This document shows positions 17,752 through 27,004 of a stretch of 64,000 nucleotides of DNA, one piece after another. The stretch is from NCBI RefSeq assembly GCF_001028705.1, contig NZ_CP011770.1, positions 2,049,501 through 2,113,500 on the forward strand, in the 5' to 3' direction. How positions within the stretch are numbered: the first letter of the stretch is position 1; every line of letters begins with the position of its first letter. The position numbers were made by a program, and so were the translations under genes. The notes below the pieces were generated by a model. The model did not search any database. It was not told where the DNA came from and worked only from the letters and a program-made list of their open reading frames with translations. Origin of the DNA: Croceicoccus naphthovorans (GTDB lineage Bacteria; Pseudomonadota; Alphaproteobacteria; Sphingomonadales; Sphingomonadaceae).

Positions 17752-18351
17752 TCACTGGCTCGATAGATATTCATCAAGGAAGAACAATCGGTCGCTCCCC
17801 CACCACATTTCCTCGCCAATCATCATGATCGGCGCGCCGAATACGCCGCGCGAATGCGCTTCTTCATTGCTTAATCGGTAGGCATCTTCGGCTTCTTCGG
17901 AGTGAACATAGGCGAGAAAGGCATCTGGCTCCCACCCCAGCTCGCTCGCAATCTCAGCCAGCAGCTCCTCGCTCGACATGTCCTGCCCCTCACCCCAGGA
18001 ATGGGACCAAACATGGCGGACATAATCCTTGCACTGCCCCTTGGCCTCGGCGAAAAACACGCCCTTATTGGCCAGCTCCGACTTCAGGGATGGAGGAAAG
18101 GAGATCGGGATCTTGTACCGCTCAGCCCAGCGATCGAGATCCTTACGCAGATAGCGCAACTTGATAGGCATCGACACATTGGGCGGACCGGTATTGCCTG
18201 CAGCCAACTTGGCCGCAGGCAGATCGATCGGGCGATAGCGCAGTTCATAACCGTGCTTGCGCGCAAGCTCCGGCAATTGGCTATGCGCCAGATAGGCAAA
18301 CGGGCTCATGAAATCGAAAAAGAAATCGATCATCTTGGTACGCTGCTCCAT
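17752..18351 (-). CDS. 2-hydroxychromene-2-carboxylate isomerase (NahD-like)
   Basis: DsbA/GST-kappa-fold isomerase of 199 aa. It uses glutathione to convert 2-hydroxychromene-2-carboxylate to trans-o-hydroxybenzylidenepyruvate. FFFDFMSPFAYLA with the catalytic Ser in MSPF, LPAAKLAAGNTGPPN and GVFGAPIMMIGEEMWWGSDRL are family hallmarks. I set the start at ATG 18351 (MEQRTKMIDFFFDF), 10 bp after the aldolase stop; a longer reading into the aldolase gene has no support. It acts between the extradiol dioxygenase and the hydratase-aldolase. Confidence 0.93.
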   Translation of the reverse strand: MEQRTKMIDFFFDFMSPFAYLAHSQLPELARKHGYELRYRPIDLPAAKLAAGNTGPPNVSMPIKLRYLRKDLDRWAERYKIPISFPPSLKSELANKGVFFAEAKGQCKDYVRHVWSHSWGEGQDMSSEELLAEIASELGWEPDAFLAYVHSEEAEDAYRLSNEEAHSRGVFGAPIMMIGEEMWWGSDRLFFLDEYLSSQ

Positions 18352-18361
18352 CACTCGCGCC

Positions 18362-19342
18362 TTACGCCAAGCTCTTGTGAAGTTTTGCCCAACGCCGCCC
18401 GGACTCGCGCCCGCCTTCGAGATAATCCTCGGGAACAATGTTGTAGGGCGGACGACAAGGACCAGCCTTCATCCATCCTGCGGCATCCATCCGCGCCTTT
18501 TCGAGCGGGATGTTATAGGAAGAAAAGACCTTGAACGAGCCCTGCGGAAAGAGCGTCTGATAGGTCTGTGCCATCGCGCCGGTCAGCTCTTCGGCCTTGC
18601 TCCAATCGCCTGACGTCTTGGCCTGCGCCACCGCATCACGCAAAGCGATCACCGGGTTGGGACCGCATACCGCGCCGCTCGACCAGAAGGCCGTGCAGAA
18701 TTCCGGATCGATCTTCGCCGCCGCATAGTAGTCAACATCGATCGGCAAAAAGCGGATCCGTCTTTTCGTCAGGTTGAGATCCGGCACCAGTGCGCCAATG
18801 CCCAGATATTTTGCAGTGACAACCTGCGGGATCTCGGAAACCTGCGCCCAAAAGGGGCGCGGGAATTCGAATTTGAAGGCCTCCGGATTTGCGTAGATGC
18901 AAATCGACATGTCGGGGCAGGCTTCCGCAAGATCGCGGTAGAACTGCACGGCCGTGGGAACATCGGGCGCGCACCACATCGGCGGACCGACCATGGTGCC
19001 ATCGACCCCGATATCGCGCGCCGCGCGCGTTTCATCGATTGTGGTGCGCGTCGACAGGGTCGAAGTCCCCCCAAAGACAGGCACCCTGCCGCCTGCAACC
19101 TCGACAAGCGCCTTCATGAAATCGCGCTTCTCATCCCAGGTCAGCGTGGCCACCTCCCCCAGCGAACCGAGCGTCAGGATGCCGTTGGCCCCTGAGTCGA
19201 TCAGCGCTTTGACGACCCGCGTGGTTTCGTCGAGATCCACCGTATCGCGCGCATTAGGGTCCTCTGCGTTGGGCTTGGACGGTGTGGGCATGATGGCCCA
19301 CACCCCCTGCACATCAGCCACCCCTACTCTATGACCAGCCAT
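18362..19342 (-). CDS. trans-o-hydroxybenzylidenepyruvate hydratase-aldolase (NahE-like)
   Basis: 326-aa member of the DapA/NAL superfamily of Schiff-base aldolases. [11 protein letters not shown], the [14 protein letters not shown] segment, [15 protein letters not shown] and the active-site Lys in [11 protein letters not shown] are as in NahE and NsaE. It hydrates and cleaves trans-o-hydroxybenzylidenepyruvate to salicylaldehyde and pyruvate. It is the first enzyme gene after the TonB receptor and is followed by the isomerase at 10 bp. Length is normal. Confidence 0.93.
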   Translation of the reverse strand: MAGHRVGVADVQGVWAIMPTPSKPNAEDPNARDTVDLDETTRVVKALIDSGANGILTLGSLGEVATLTWDEKRDFMKALVEVAGGRVPVFGGTSTLSTRTTIDETRAARDIGVDGTMVGPPMWCAPDVPTAVQFYRDLAEACPDMSICIYANPEAFKFEFPRPFWAQVSEIPQVVTAKYLGIGALVPDLNLTKRRIRFLPIDVDYYAAAKIDPEFCTAFWSSGAVCGPNPVIALRDAVAQAKTSGDWSKAEELTGAMAQTYQTLFPQGSFKVFSSYNIPLEKARMDAAGWMKAGPCRPPYNIVPEDYLEGGRESGRRWAKLHKSLA

Positions 19343-19380
19343 TGCAATAATCCGATCCTTCCTGCCTCTGGCTCAACCGT

Positions 19381-21855
19381 TCAATAACGATAACGAAGCT
19401 TGAGGAACCACTCGCGAGGACGAGAATAGGCCCCAGTCGCGGCGCCGGTCTGTTGAAGTTCGGAATATCCGCCCAGGAGATAGCGCTTGTCAGTCAGGTT
19501 CGTGACCCCGACGCTCACATCCCAGTTATCCCCGGGCAGTTCGTAACTCAGGTTCGCGCCAAACACGCTGTACCCTTCTTGGTAAAGCGCGGGCGAGTTG
19601 ATCGAGTCCTTGAAGTGGCCACCCTTGTAGCTCCAGTCGCCATGGAGGCTGAGTGTGCCCGCACCGCCCTTGTAAAGCTCAGCGTCGAACGAACCGGAGG
19701 CTGTCCATTTCGGCACCATAGGGAAGCGCGAATTGACGTTCACCGGCGCGGCAGTCGGCGAAACCTCCCGGTAATAGGCATCGACATAGCCAAAGCCACC
19801 CTGAATGGTAAGGAAGTCAGCCAGTTTCGCCTGCGTTTCGACCTCGATACCCCGGATACGCGCACGACCCGCATTGCGAACCTTCGGTGACAATCCTTGT
19901 TGCACGACCAGCTGAATGTCGGTGTAATCCGCCTGGAACGCCGCAATGTTGAGCCGCAGGCGACGGTCGAACAATTCGTTCTTGACCCCGACTTCATAGC
20001 TTTCCACGAATTCCGGCGCGAACGACGGGGCCGCCGGCTCGGGCGGGAGGATACGCTGTGTGAAGCCACCGCTCTTGAACCCCTTGGAATAGGAGGCATA
20101 GATCAGCGTCTGGTCGGTGACCTGGTAGTCCAGCGAGAGCGCGGGCGTCCACTCGGTCGCCTTCGTTTGCACCTCGACAGCCGGCAGAAGCTGGTTACCC
20201 TGCGGATTGACCGTCGTATCCGGCGTAGGGCACTGCGCCGGATCGGGCGGAATGATTGGCGCCCGCCGCACGAAACAGCGGCTCATAAGGAGCAAGGCGC
20301 CCCCGGTTCGATCGTCGGCGATCACCTGGCGCGATGGGTCGAAACGCTTGGTCTCGTCGGTATAACGGATGCCCGGGGTGATCGAGAACCGATCCGTTAC
20401 ATTGATGGTTGCCTGGAGATAGGCCGCATAGCTATCGTTGTCGACATCACCGCCGCTGACAAAGTCTGCAAAGGCGAAGGTGAGAAGATTGTTATCGGTG
20501 GCCTTCTCCTTCAGGTAATAAAGGCCTCCAGTGAAATCGACCACGCCATCGAATAAGGTTCCGGTTAACTGGAACTCCTGCGAGAATTGCTTCTGATCGA
20601 TATTGTTGAAGCTCTCACCAAGAGGAATGGGCGAGCCATCAAAATCAAAGGAGAAGTGTGCCTTGGTTTTTCGATAGGCGGTAATTGACTTGAAGTCTAC
20701 GGAACCGATTTTCCAATCGAGTGTGAGGTTTGTGCCCCACAGATCAAAATTGGAGAGATTCCGGTTCGTCCCCCAGGTTTTATCGATATTGTTGGTGAAC
20801 CAGTGCGGCCCAAAGCAATTGACTGTTGCCGGAGCCGGAGTTCCCTCCGGTCCGCAATTGGGCGCCTGAAGCACCTTGTTCCAGAAGAAATTCTGAAAGC
20901 CACCATTGGTTACCGGAAAGCCACCCGCTTCTCCGATAACATCAAATCCTTCAGACACTTGAAGCAATGTGCTGGCCGCGGATTGCTCGCGCCGCCGGTT
21001 GGCGTCGAAGCTGAGCGTCGCCTTGAAATTATCGGTCAGCTCCGCACGAATGGCAATGCGACCGCCCAGAGTGTCGACGTTGCCCTGGCGTCCCCCATCG
21101 GAAAGACGCTCCTGATAGCCATCGCGGGTCCGCAATCCGACCACAGCGCGAACAGCGACCCGATCGGAGACGGGGACATTGATCATCCCCCTGGCATCGA
21201 GACGATTGAAGCTACCGGTTGCGATCTCGCCTTCCAGATCAAAGTCATTGGAAGGCGGAATTGAATTGACGATAATGGCGCCCCCGATAGTGTTCTTGCC
21301 GAACAAGGTTCCCTGCGGTCCACGCAGGATCTGGATGCTCTGCACATCTCCAAGGTCGAGCAATGCCCCCGCTGTCCGCGCGACATAAACTCCGTCGTAG
21401 TATAGCCCCACGCCTGGATCGACGGTGATATTGAAGTCGGTCTGTCCGACACCGCGAATGAAGGTGGTGATCGATGCGCTTGAGCCGGAAATATTGGCGG
21501 CCGGTTCAAGGCTTACGTTGGGCGCAAAACGACCTACATCGCCAACCGTATCCGCCTGACGCCGCTCAAGCGCCTCACTACTAAAGGCCGTCACGGAAAT
21601 GGGGGTGTCCTGAAGATTTTCCTCCCTTCTCCGGGCGGTCACAACGATTTCATCCAATCCGCCCGATCGCGCCTGTCCCACGGCGCCGTCGCCGCCTTCG
21701 CCTTGGTCTTGAGCCTGCGCCGCAGAGCCTTGGTCTTGCGCATGAGCCGCAGACCCCAGACTGAAAGCCAAAGCCAATAGCGATCCGCGCACCATGACCG
21801 ACCCGGTCAATTTCGTAGAGATATTTTTCTTACCGGTTGCTTCATTCATCAACAT
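19381..21855 (-). CDS. TonB-dependent outer-membrane receptor
   Basis: 824-aa receptor. The signal peptide ends near SLGSAAHAQ, and a duplicated SAA(H/Q)AQDQG follows. A TonB-box-like DEIVVTARRREE, a plug with LRGPQGTLFGKNTIGGAI, and a barrel ending in KLRYRY complete it. I chose ATG 21855, preceded by GGGGGAGGG, instead of the longer frame starting at 21930. It heads the minus-strand aromatic operon with a 38-bp gap to the aldolase, so it likely imports the PAH-type substrate. Confidence 0.93.
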   Translation of the reverse strand: MLMNEATGKKNISTKLTGSVMVRGSLLALAFSLGSAAHAQDQGSAAQAQDQGEGGDGAVGQARSGGLDEIVVTARRREENLQDTPISVTAFSSEALERRQADTVGDVGRFAPNVSLEPAANISGSSASITTFIRGVGQTDFNITVDPGVGLYYDGVYVARTAGALLDLGDVQSIQILRGPQGTLFGKNTIGGAIIVNSIPPSNDFDLEGEIATGSFNRLDARGMINVPVSDRVAVRAVVGLRTRDGYQERLSDGGRQGNVDTLGGRIAIRAELTDNFKATLSFDANRRREQSAASTLLQVSEGFDVIGEAGGFPVTNGGFQNFFWNKVLQAPNCGPEGTPAPATVNCFGPHWFTNNIDKTWGTNRNLSNFDLWGTNLTLDWKIGSVDFKSITAYRKTKAHFSFDFDGSPIPLGESFNNIDQKQFSQEFQLTGTLFDGVVDFTGGLYYLKEKATDNNLLTFAFADFVSGGDVDNDSYAAYLQATINVTDRFSITPGIRYTDETKRFDPSRQVIADDRTGGALLLMSRCFVRRAPIIPPDPAQCPTPDTTVNPQGNQLLPAVEVQTKATEWTPALSLDYQVTDQTLIYASYSKGFKSGGFTQRILPPEPAAPSFAPEFVESYEVGVKNELFDRRLRLNIAAFQADYTDIQLVVQQGLSPKVRNAGRARIRGIEVETQAKLADFLTIQGGFGYVDAYYREVSPTAAPVNVNSRFPMVPKWTASGSFDAELYKGGAGTLSLHGDWSYKGGHFKDSINSPALYQEGYSVFGANLSYELPGDNWDVSVGVTNLTDKRYLLGGYSELQQTGAATGAYSRPREWFLKLRYRY

Positions 21856-21938
21856 GTTCACCCTCCCCCAGTTCGTTGGATCTGTTAATTCGACAGAGCT
21901 TTCAGGCATCGACGCACGTCCACGCCTCACTCGGTTAG

Positions 21939-21966
21939 ATTAGAACCCTATTATTAGAACCCTATT
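21939..21966. repeat. Perfect tandem repeat, 2 x 14 bp
   Basis: ATTAGAACCCTATT occurs twice without spacing, 84 bp upstream of the receptor start codon. It could be a duplicated regulator site or a replication slippage product. Confidence 0.85.
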
Positions 21967-22054
21967 TAAAGGGGTCAGCGCTATATGCACAGATCGTTTG
22001 CCTGATAAACCATATCACCAGATCGGATATTGGGCTCTCGCCAAAGGCCGCCCC

Positions 22055-22085
<31 letters not shown>

Positions 22086-22391
22086 GCCCTTCGCCATATC
22101 CCAGATGATATGCGGGCGGCGTGGAGAGGATGGCGCGCAGGCGGCATCGGCTGCGCCTTGCTTTCTGGATCGCACCGCCAAGAGGCCGAGCGATCACGCC
22201 AAGTCCTTGCGCCAAGCGATCACGCAAACAGATCGCGAGGCCATGAAGTAATCCGATTCCAAGGCAGCCTCAAACCGAGCCATGCTGGCGTAGCGCATCG
22301 GCAAATTCGCTCGACCGAATCCGCTCTCAGCCCCTTGATGATTGCGTCGAATTCCGCCTACGACTTCGCAACTCCCGCACAGGCTACGACT

Positions 22392-22805
22392 TCAGCCTAG
22401 GGTCAGGACTCGTTGATCACAGCCAGAAGATGACGGTGGCAGCGAGGGCGATGGCGGAGAAGAGGCCGTAGGGCAGCGATCGTAGCGGGTGGCGACGCGG
22501 CGCCAGTCTTTGAGGCGGCCGAACATGATCTCGATGCGGCTGCCGCGCCGATAGCGGCGCTTATCGTACCGGACGGGCTCGTTGCGCGACCTGCGGCCTG
22601 GGATGCAAGGCTGGATGCCCTTGGCCTGAAGAGCGTCCCTGAACCAGTCGGCGTCGTAGCCGCGGTCGCCGAGCAGCCACTGCGCTTTTGGCAGGTCGTC
22701 CAGCAGCGCGGCCGCACCGGTGTAGTCGCTGACCTGACCGGCGGTCATGAAGAAGCTCAAGGGGCGACCGTTCGCGTCGGCGACGGCATGGAGCTTGGTG
22801 TTCAT
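22392..22805 (-). pseudogene. IS5-family transposase OrfB (copy A), frameshifted near C-terminus
   Basis: DDE catalytic part: MNTKLHAVADANGRPLSFFM, LLGDRGYDADWFRDAL (second Asp) and RIEIMFGRLKDWRRVATRYDR (Glu region). After DRCPTA one T is missing relative to the copy at 61.4 kb, replacing the normal FFSAIALAATVIFWL end with SSPPSPSLPPSS. The readthrough ends in host DNA at 22392. Confidence 0.8.
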
Positions 22806-23242
22806 GCCGCCTTTCGTGCGTCCGATCAGGCGGCCGAGATCCCCCTTTTTACCCGCAGGCTCGATGCCGTGCGGTGCGCCTTCAGGTAGGTCGCGTCGAT
22901 CATCACCGTTTTGGGTTCGGCGCCCACCGCAGCCAGACCTTCCATGATGCGCGTGAACACGCCTGCCTCACCCCAGCGCTTCCAGCGGTTGTACAGCGTC
23001 TTGTGCGGGCCGTACGCGCCAGGAGCATCGCGCCAGCGCAGCCCGTTGCGGTTGACGAACAGGATGCCGCTGAACACACGCCGGTCATCCACCCGCGCAA
23101 TACCATGCGACAACGGAAAATATGGCTCGATCCGGCGCATCTGCGCCTCCGACAGCAACAGCAGATCATTCATCGCGGCACCTCCGCCGCCAATGAATCA
23201 ACCATGCCGCTCTCCCGCAACCTATTTAATAGGTCCTGAGCC
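22400..23242 (-). mobile_element. IS5-family element (IS427-like), copy A
   Basis: 843-bp element with ends resembling GGGTCAGGAC / GTCCTGAGCC next to TA. Two overlapping frames are on the minus strand and would be joined by frameshifting at GTAAAAAGGGGGATC. It inserted at the 3' end of the extradiol dioxygenase gene. Its second frame has a one-base deletion near the C-terminus that is shared with the partial copy at 32.9 kb but absent from the copy at 61.4 kb, so this copy is probably defective. Confidence 0.88.
22826..23173 (-). CDS. IS5-family transposase OrfA (copy A)
   Basis: 115-aa first frame (DUF4096-type N-terminal domain). LSEAQMRRIEPYFPLSHG, RVDDRRVFSGILFVNRNGLRWRDAP and YNRWKRW are present, ending after the slippery AAAAAGGGGG. 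The first catalytic Asp is in VMIDATYLKAHRT. Confidence 0.88.
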   Translation of the reverse strand: MNDLLLLSEAQMRRIEPYFPLSHGIARVDDRRVFSGILFVNRNGLRWRDAPGAYGPHKTLYNRWKRWGEAGVFTRIMEGLAAVGAEPKTVMIDATYLKAHRTASSLRVKRGISAA

Positions 23243-24134
23243 TAAGGTCCATCCCATAGCCTTCTGCTTCATTGTCATGGCCAAGAATATCGGAAACGTA
23301 ATATTCCTGCACATCGCTCGACGGCCGTCCATTCCAGCCCGGCTCCCACAGCCAGCCCGATGGATTGGCGCAGTAAAAGGTGAGCGCCCGGTCATTGGAG
23401 TGCATGCCCAGGGCCAGCGCAACATCGGTGCCTTCCTTGCGAATAAGATCATGCGTCCTGCCGAAATCGCGCAGATCGGTGTATTCAAACATGAAATGAT
23501 TGATGCGCTTGGGCATCGGACCCATGCCAAAAGCGACCGAATGATCGCGCTCATTGCAGTGCATGAAGATCGGCTTGGCCGTCATCCCATTGGGCAGGGG
23601 CAAGTGGTGTTCCACGTCGCCACGAAAGCCGAGCATTTCGTAAAAGGCATAGGCCGCGTCATCGTCCGACTGGCGAAGGATGCAGTGCCCCATGCCTTGC
23701 GCGCCGGTGACGAAACGACCGTGCATGGGCCGACCGGGATGGAAGGGACGATGGGCATCGACCTGCGGGCCATAGAAGATTTCCGTGGGATTGCCGCCCG
23801 GGTCCTGGAGCTTGAGCAAACCAAGAACGCGCCGTTCGGCCGCTTCCTCGGGTGAACCGAAGGTGACCTCGACTCCATTGGCTTCCAGCAGCCGAGCCGC
23901 TTGATCGAGTTCCTGTCGGCCGGCCACGCGCCACCCCATGTAAGCAAGGTCATCCTGGCCATCGACATGAACGACGAAACGATGATGCCACTCGTCCATT
24001 CGAAGGTAAAAGCGGTCGCCTTCACCTTCGTCGCTGATCTCAAGGCCCATTATTTTTCCGGCAAAATGCTTCCATGCATCTGCGTTCGAAACCGAAAGGC
24101 CCATGTAGCCGAGCTCAATAATTAGACCAGACAT
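23226..24134 (-). CDS. Extradiol ring-cleavage dioxygenase (1,2-dihydroxynaphthalene/BphC type)
   Basis: 302-aa two-domain type I extradiol dioxygenase. Fe(II) ligands are His150 (GMGHCILRQ), His213 (INHFMFEY) and Glu264 ([11 protein letters not shown]); the catalytic Tyr is in [12 protein letters not shown]. It cleaves 1,2-dihydroxynaphthalene or a similar diol to 2-hydroxychromene-2-carboxylate, the substrate of the isomerase at 17752. The last codons (RLRTY and the stop) come from the IS5 inverted repeat, so the natural C-terminus after GMDL was replaced; all catalytic residues remain. It starts a second minus-strand block with the salicylate hydroxylase genes upstream. Confidence 0.92.
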   Translation of the reverse strand: MSGLIIELGYMGLSVSNADAWKHFAGKIMGLEISDEGEGDRFYLRMDEWHHRFVVHVDGQDDLAYMGWRVAGRQELDQAARLLEANGVEVTFGSPEEAAERRVLGLLKLQDPGGNPTEIFYGPQVDAHRPFHPGRPMHGRFVTGAQGMGHCILRQSDDDAAYAFYEMLGFRGDVEHHLPLPNGMTAKPIFMHCNERDHSVAFGMGPMPKRINHFMFEYTDLRDFGRTHDLIRKEGTDVALALGMHSNDRALTFYCANPSGWLWEPGWNGRPSSDVQEYYVSDILGHDNEAEGYGMDLRLRTY

Positions 24135-24183
24135 CTATTCTTCTCCTGACTGAGATCTTATTCGATTTTTCAGCAAATGCGTA

Positions 24184-24669
24184 TCAAAGAGGAAGCGCCA
24201 TCATCGTGCGGACGATGTCATTGTCGAGCGCGCATCGCCGCGACAAGAGGAGCAATTCTCCGCCCTCGTTCCGGATAAATTCGTCTTCATATTGGCCGGT
24301 CGCGTAAACGCTCGGCACTTCCTGTTCGCGCGATTCGTAAACCACGAAGGGCGCGGTCGCCTTGATCCGATCGCCTGTTGCCTCGTGGATCTTGCATGCG
24401 CCGATCAGGTGGCGCAGGTTTGCCTTTGGATAGATGCTCGCATTGAGCAAGGCATTGATCCGGTCGATAAGCTGGGGTTTGCGCTCGAAGAAGAGGAAAC
24501 CCGCCGGAAGATCTTCCGATGCGCTGTCCTTCGTCAGGACGTGATAGCCGCCATCTTCCGCAAAGCACTCCGGCCAGCTGGAGACGTCATTGTCGACAAC
24601 ATAGACGTAATGCGTATTGAAACGATCGACGGCCGCGGCAAGCCCCTCCATCTTCCGATCGCCTGTCAT
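24184..24669 (-). CDS. Salicylate/anthranilate hydroxylase-type small subunit
   Basis: 161-aa ring-hydroxylating oxygenase beta subunit of the NagH/AndAd group. YVYVVDNDVSSWPECFAEDGGYHVLTKDS-like and LRHLIGACKIHEATGDRIKATAPFVVYES-like stretches define it. It overlaps the large-subunit gene by four bases (24666-24669), indicating translational coupling. With the large subunit, reductase and ferredoxin at 24.7-28.0 kb it would form a salicylate 5-hydroxylase, making gentisate. Confidence 0.88.
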   Translation of the reverse strand: MTGDRKMEGLAAAVDRFNTHYVYVVDNDVSSWPECFAEDGGYHVLTKDSASEDLPAGFLFFERKPQLIDRINALLNASIYPKANLRHLIGACKIHEATGDRIKATAPFVVYESREQEVPSVYATGQYEDEFIRNEGGELLLLSRRCALDNDIVRTMMALPL

Positions 24670-25916
24670 TGCCCTTCTCCCGCGCGCATCAGTTTAAGAT
24701 AGCCTTTCCAGAATCCGCGCACAGCATTCTCATCGAGCCCCATCGGGACCGTTGGGTTTTCGGCTTTCTCAATGTCCATCAGGATGAGCGAATGGCCGTC
24801 AGGGCCCTTGATGCCATCGGTGCAGATTTCGACCGCCTCTCCATCTTCAAGCGAAACATAGCCAGCCGGCCCGCCCATGTTGATGGCCCGCAAGCGGTGA
24901 CGTGTCATTTCCTCCTCATCATCTTGGAAACCGAAATAGGTCCAGACAAGGTCCATGGCGCCCGGTTCGCGGACGATCATGTGCCGCACAGCAAGGGCCT
25001 GGCCAATCTGCTGCAATACGACGGATGGGAAAATCGACTGGATCGAAAGGGAAATGTCGTCCCCGATATCCTGTCGCAATTCAAGCAATGTGGGGTCAAG
25101 CAAGGTCATCGCGTCGAGCGGACGGGCGGTTTCCTCCTTGTGCTTCTCAGCATCTTCTGCTTGCTGCGGCTTGCGGATCTGGAACGAGTTGTGAGATCCA
25201 TAAACCTCGTCGATCTCGGCCTTGGAATCCTGAGCAGGACGCCACAGCCCGAAAGTGGTGTAAAACAGGTGCAGCAGGCCGCCATGGTAGCTGTCACGGC
25301 TGTTCTCGGCATAGAGCTTCCAGTTCGCCTCTATGCGTTGCGCAACCCGTCCGATTACCTTGGTTGGGCGGACAAAGATCCGCTCGATGGCCCGGCACAT
25401 GGCCGGACCGAGAAAGCTGCGCAGATCGGGCGCCTCATCCGAGAATGTTGCGAATATCATGTCGCCCACCTTATCGACCCGTAGCGGCATCATCCTGTGC
25501 GCCTTGATGTCGAAGCTTGCGGGCATCCCGCCCTTGCCCACCATGCCGCGGCGATAGGGAACCGAGCGCAAGGCGCCGGTCGCATCGTAAGCCCATTGAT
25601 GATAGACGCAAACGAAGGCGCCGCCCTCCGCCCTTCCTCGCGCATTGCGGCAGACCTTGGCCCCCTTGTGCACGCAGCGATTGACCCAAGCGTGCAAGGC
25701 GCCATCCTTGCCCCCGACCAAGACGACCGGAGTTTCGCCGACGAAGGTGCTCTTGTAGCAATTCTCTTCAGGAACCTAGCTTGAAAGCCCAAGGAAGCTC
25801 CACACCGGACCCCGGAAAATCCTTTCCTGCTCGAGGGCAAAGATCTCGGGATCATCGTAGACCCGGTAATCTATGCTGCTCGGCGTCGAATGTTCCAGAG
25901 TTCGTATCGTCGACAT
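24666..25916 (-). pseudogene. Salicylate 5-hydroxylase-type large subunit, in-frame amber at codon 47
   Basis: Full-length frame from ATG 25916 to 24666 (416 codons) is clear. MSTIRTLEHSTPSSIDYRVY starts it, the Rieske pairs are CVHKGA and CVYHQWAY, and the iron-site segment is ENSRDSYHGGLLH. Codon 47 (25776-25778) is TAG. The residues on both sides, WSFLGLSS and VPEENCYKSTFVGETPVV, keep family spacing, and the stop falls where relatives usually have a Glu (GAG to TAG). Without suppression only 46 residues are made; a restart at TTG 25721 would lack the N-terminus but keep the Rieske cysteines. Function is probably lost. Confidence 0.85.
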
Positions 25917-25942
25917 TATGGCTTTCTCCAATCCAAAACCGC

Positions 25943-27004
25943 TCACAGAAAGCTATCAAAGAACAACTGATCTTCTGGAACATTGAATTCCAGCTGCAGC
26001 ATTCTGTTCAACGCGTTGATCATCGGCGGAGGGCCACAGAAATAATAATCAAAGCCGCCGAAATCCAATGCGTTCTCCTTGAGATACGCGGCAAGGACCT
26101 CATGGATAAAGCCCTTGTATTGCACGCGCGAAGCTCCCGCCTCCCGGGCGCCTTCCTCGCCTTCGGAAGTCGCTTCGATCACTTCAAACCGATGCCCGTC
26201 CGGGAAAAGGCGGTCGAGTTGGCGGGCCGCGCACAGATCCTTGGCCTCGCGCCCACCGTAAAAGACCATGACGCGCTTGCCCGCCAGCTTCTCGCTCCGG
26301 GCGATACCAGCGGCAATCGACAGGATGGGCGAAAGGCCTGAACCACCGGCCACGAGAATGATGTCTCTTGGCGTTTCCTCTCTCAGGTAGGCGGTGCCAT
26401 AGGGTCCATCGAGCTCAAGCCCTTCGAGCGCTTCGCGCTCGTCGAACAAGCGGTTCGAAGCGGCGCCACCGGCCATCCGCTTGATCACGAATGACCATTG
26501 CCCCTCGGCATTGGCAAGGTTGGCCATCGAATAAGCCCGCTCGCCCTCGACACCGGGAAGCGCCAGCATCGCATATTGACCGGGCTGGAAATCGGCCTTT
26601 CCATCCTCGCTGGCAAAGGTGAATTCGGCCAGATCATGCGTGATGGGTCGGAAACCGACCAACCGGACCGACCTTCTTTGCGGCAAGACAACGGGACGAA
26701 AACGATCCTCGACACGGGCCTCCACCACACAATCGGAAAGGGGGCGGCACTGGCACGCCAACAACCGCCCCCTCTTGCGCGCACGCGCGCCAATCCCCGG
26801 CGCGTCGGGCCAGATGTCCTCGATTTCGCCTTCCACCAGCTCGATCTGACACGAACCGCAGCCGCCCGAATTACAGTCATACGCCATGCCGATACCGCTG
26901 CGCAGGGCCGCGCGCAAAAGCGGATCGCCCGGCTCGGCATGGAAGTCGATATCGCTGTCGGCGATTCGGATCGAGACCTTGCCGGGGTATGAACCCGTCT
27001 TCAT
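25943..27004 (-). CDS. Oxygenase NAD(P)H reductase with 2Fe-2S ferredoxin domain
   Basis: 353-aa reductase: N-terminal plant-type ferredoxin (YDCNSGGCGSC and ACQ), then FAD (RAYSMANLA) and NAD domains (ILVAGGSGLSPILS, YYFCGPPPMI). The ATG at 27004 overlaps the stop of the aldehyde dehydrogenase remnant (ATGA); a longer upstream frame is antisense-like and unsupported. It is 26 bp upstream of the hydroxylase large-subunit gene and probably transfers electrons from NADH to the Rieske ferredoxin at 27705 or directly to the oxygenase. Confidence 0.92.
   Translation of the reverse strand: MKTGSYPGKVSIRIADSDIDFHAEPGDPLLRAALRSGIGMAYDCNSGGCGSCQIELVEGEIEDIWPDAPGIGARARKRGRLLACQCRPLSDCVVEARVEDRFRPVVLPQRRSVRLVGFRPITHDLAEFTFASEDGKADFQPGQYAMLALPGVEGERAYSMANLANAEGQWSFVIKRMAGGAASNRLFDEREALEGLELDGPYGTAYLREETPRDIILVAGGSGLSPILSIAAGIARSEKLAGKRVMVFYGGREAKDLCAARQLDRLFPDGHRFEVIEATSEGEEGAREAGASRVQYKGFIHEVLAAYLKENALDFGGFDYYFCGPPPMINALNRMLQLEFNVPEDQLFFDSFL

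Noticed and set aside
16392-17766. Plus-strand frames opposite the dioxygenase alpha subunit
   Set aside because: Shadows of the NahAc-like gene; none has a family signature.
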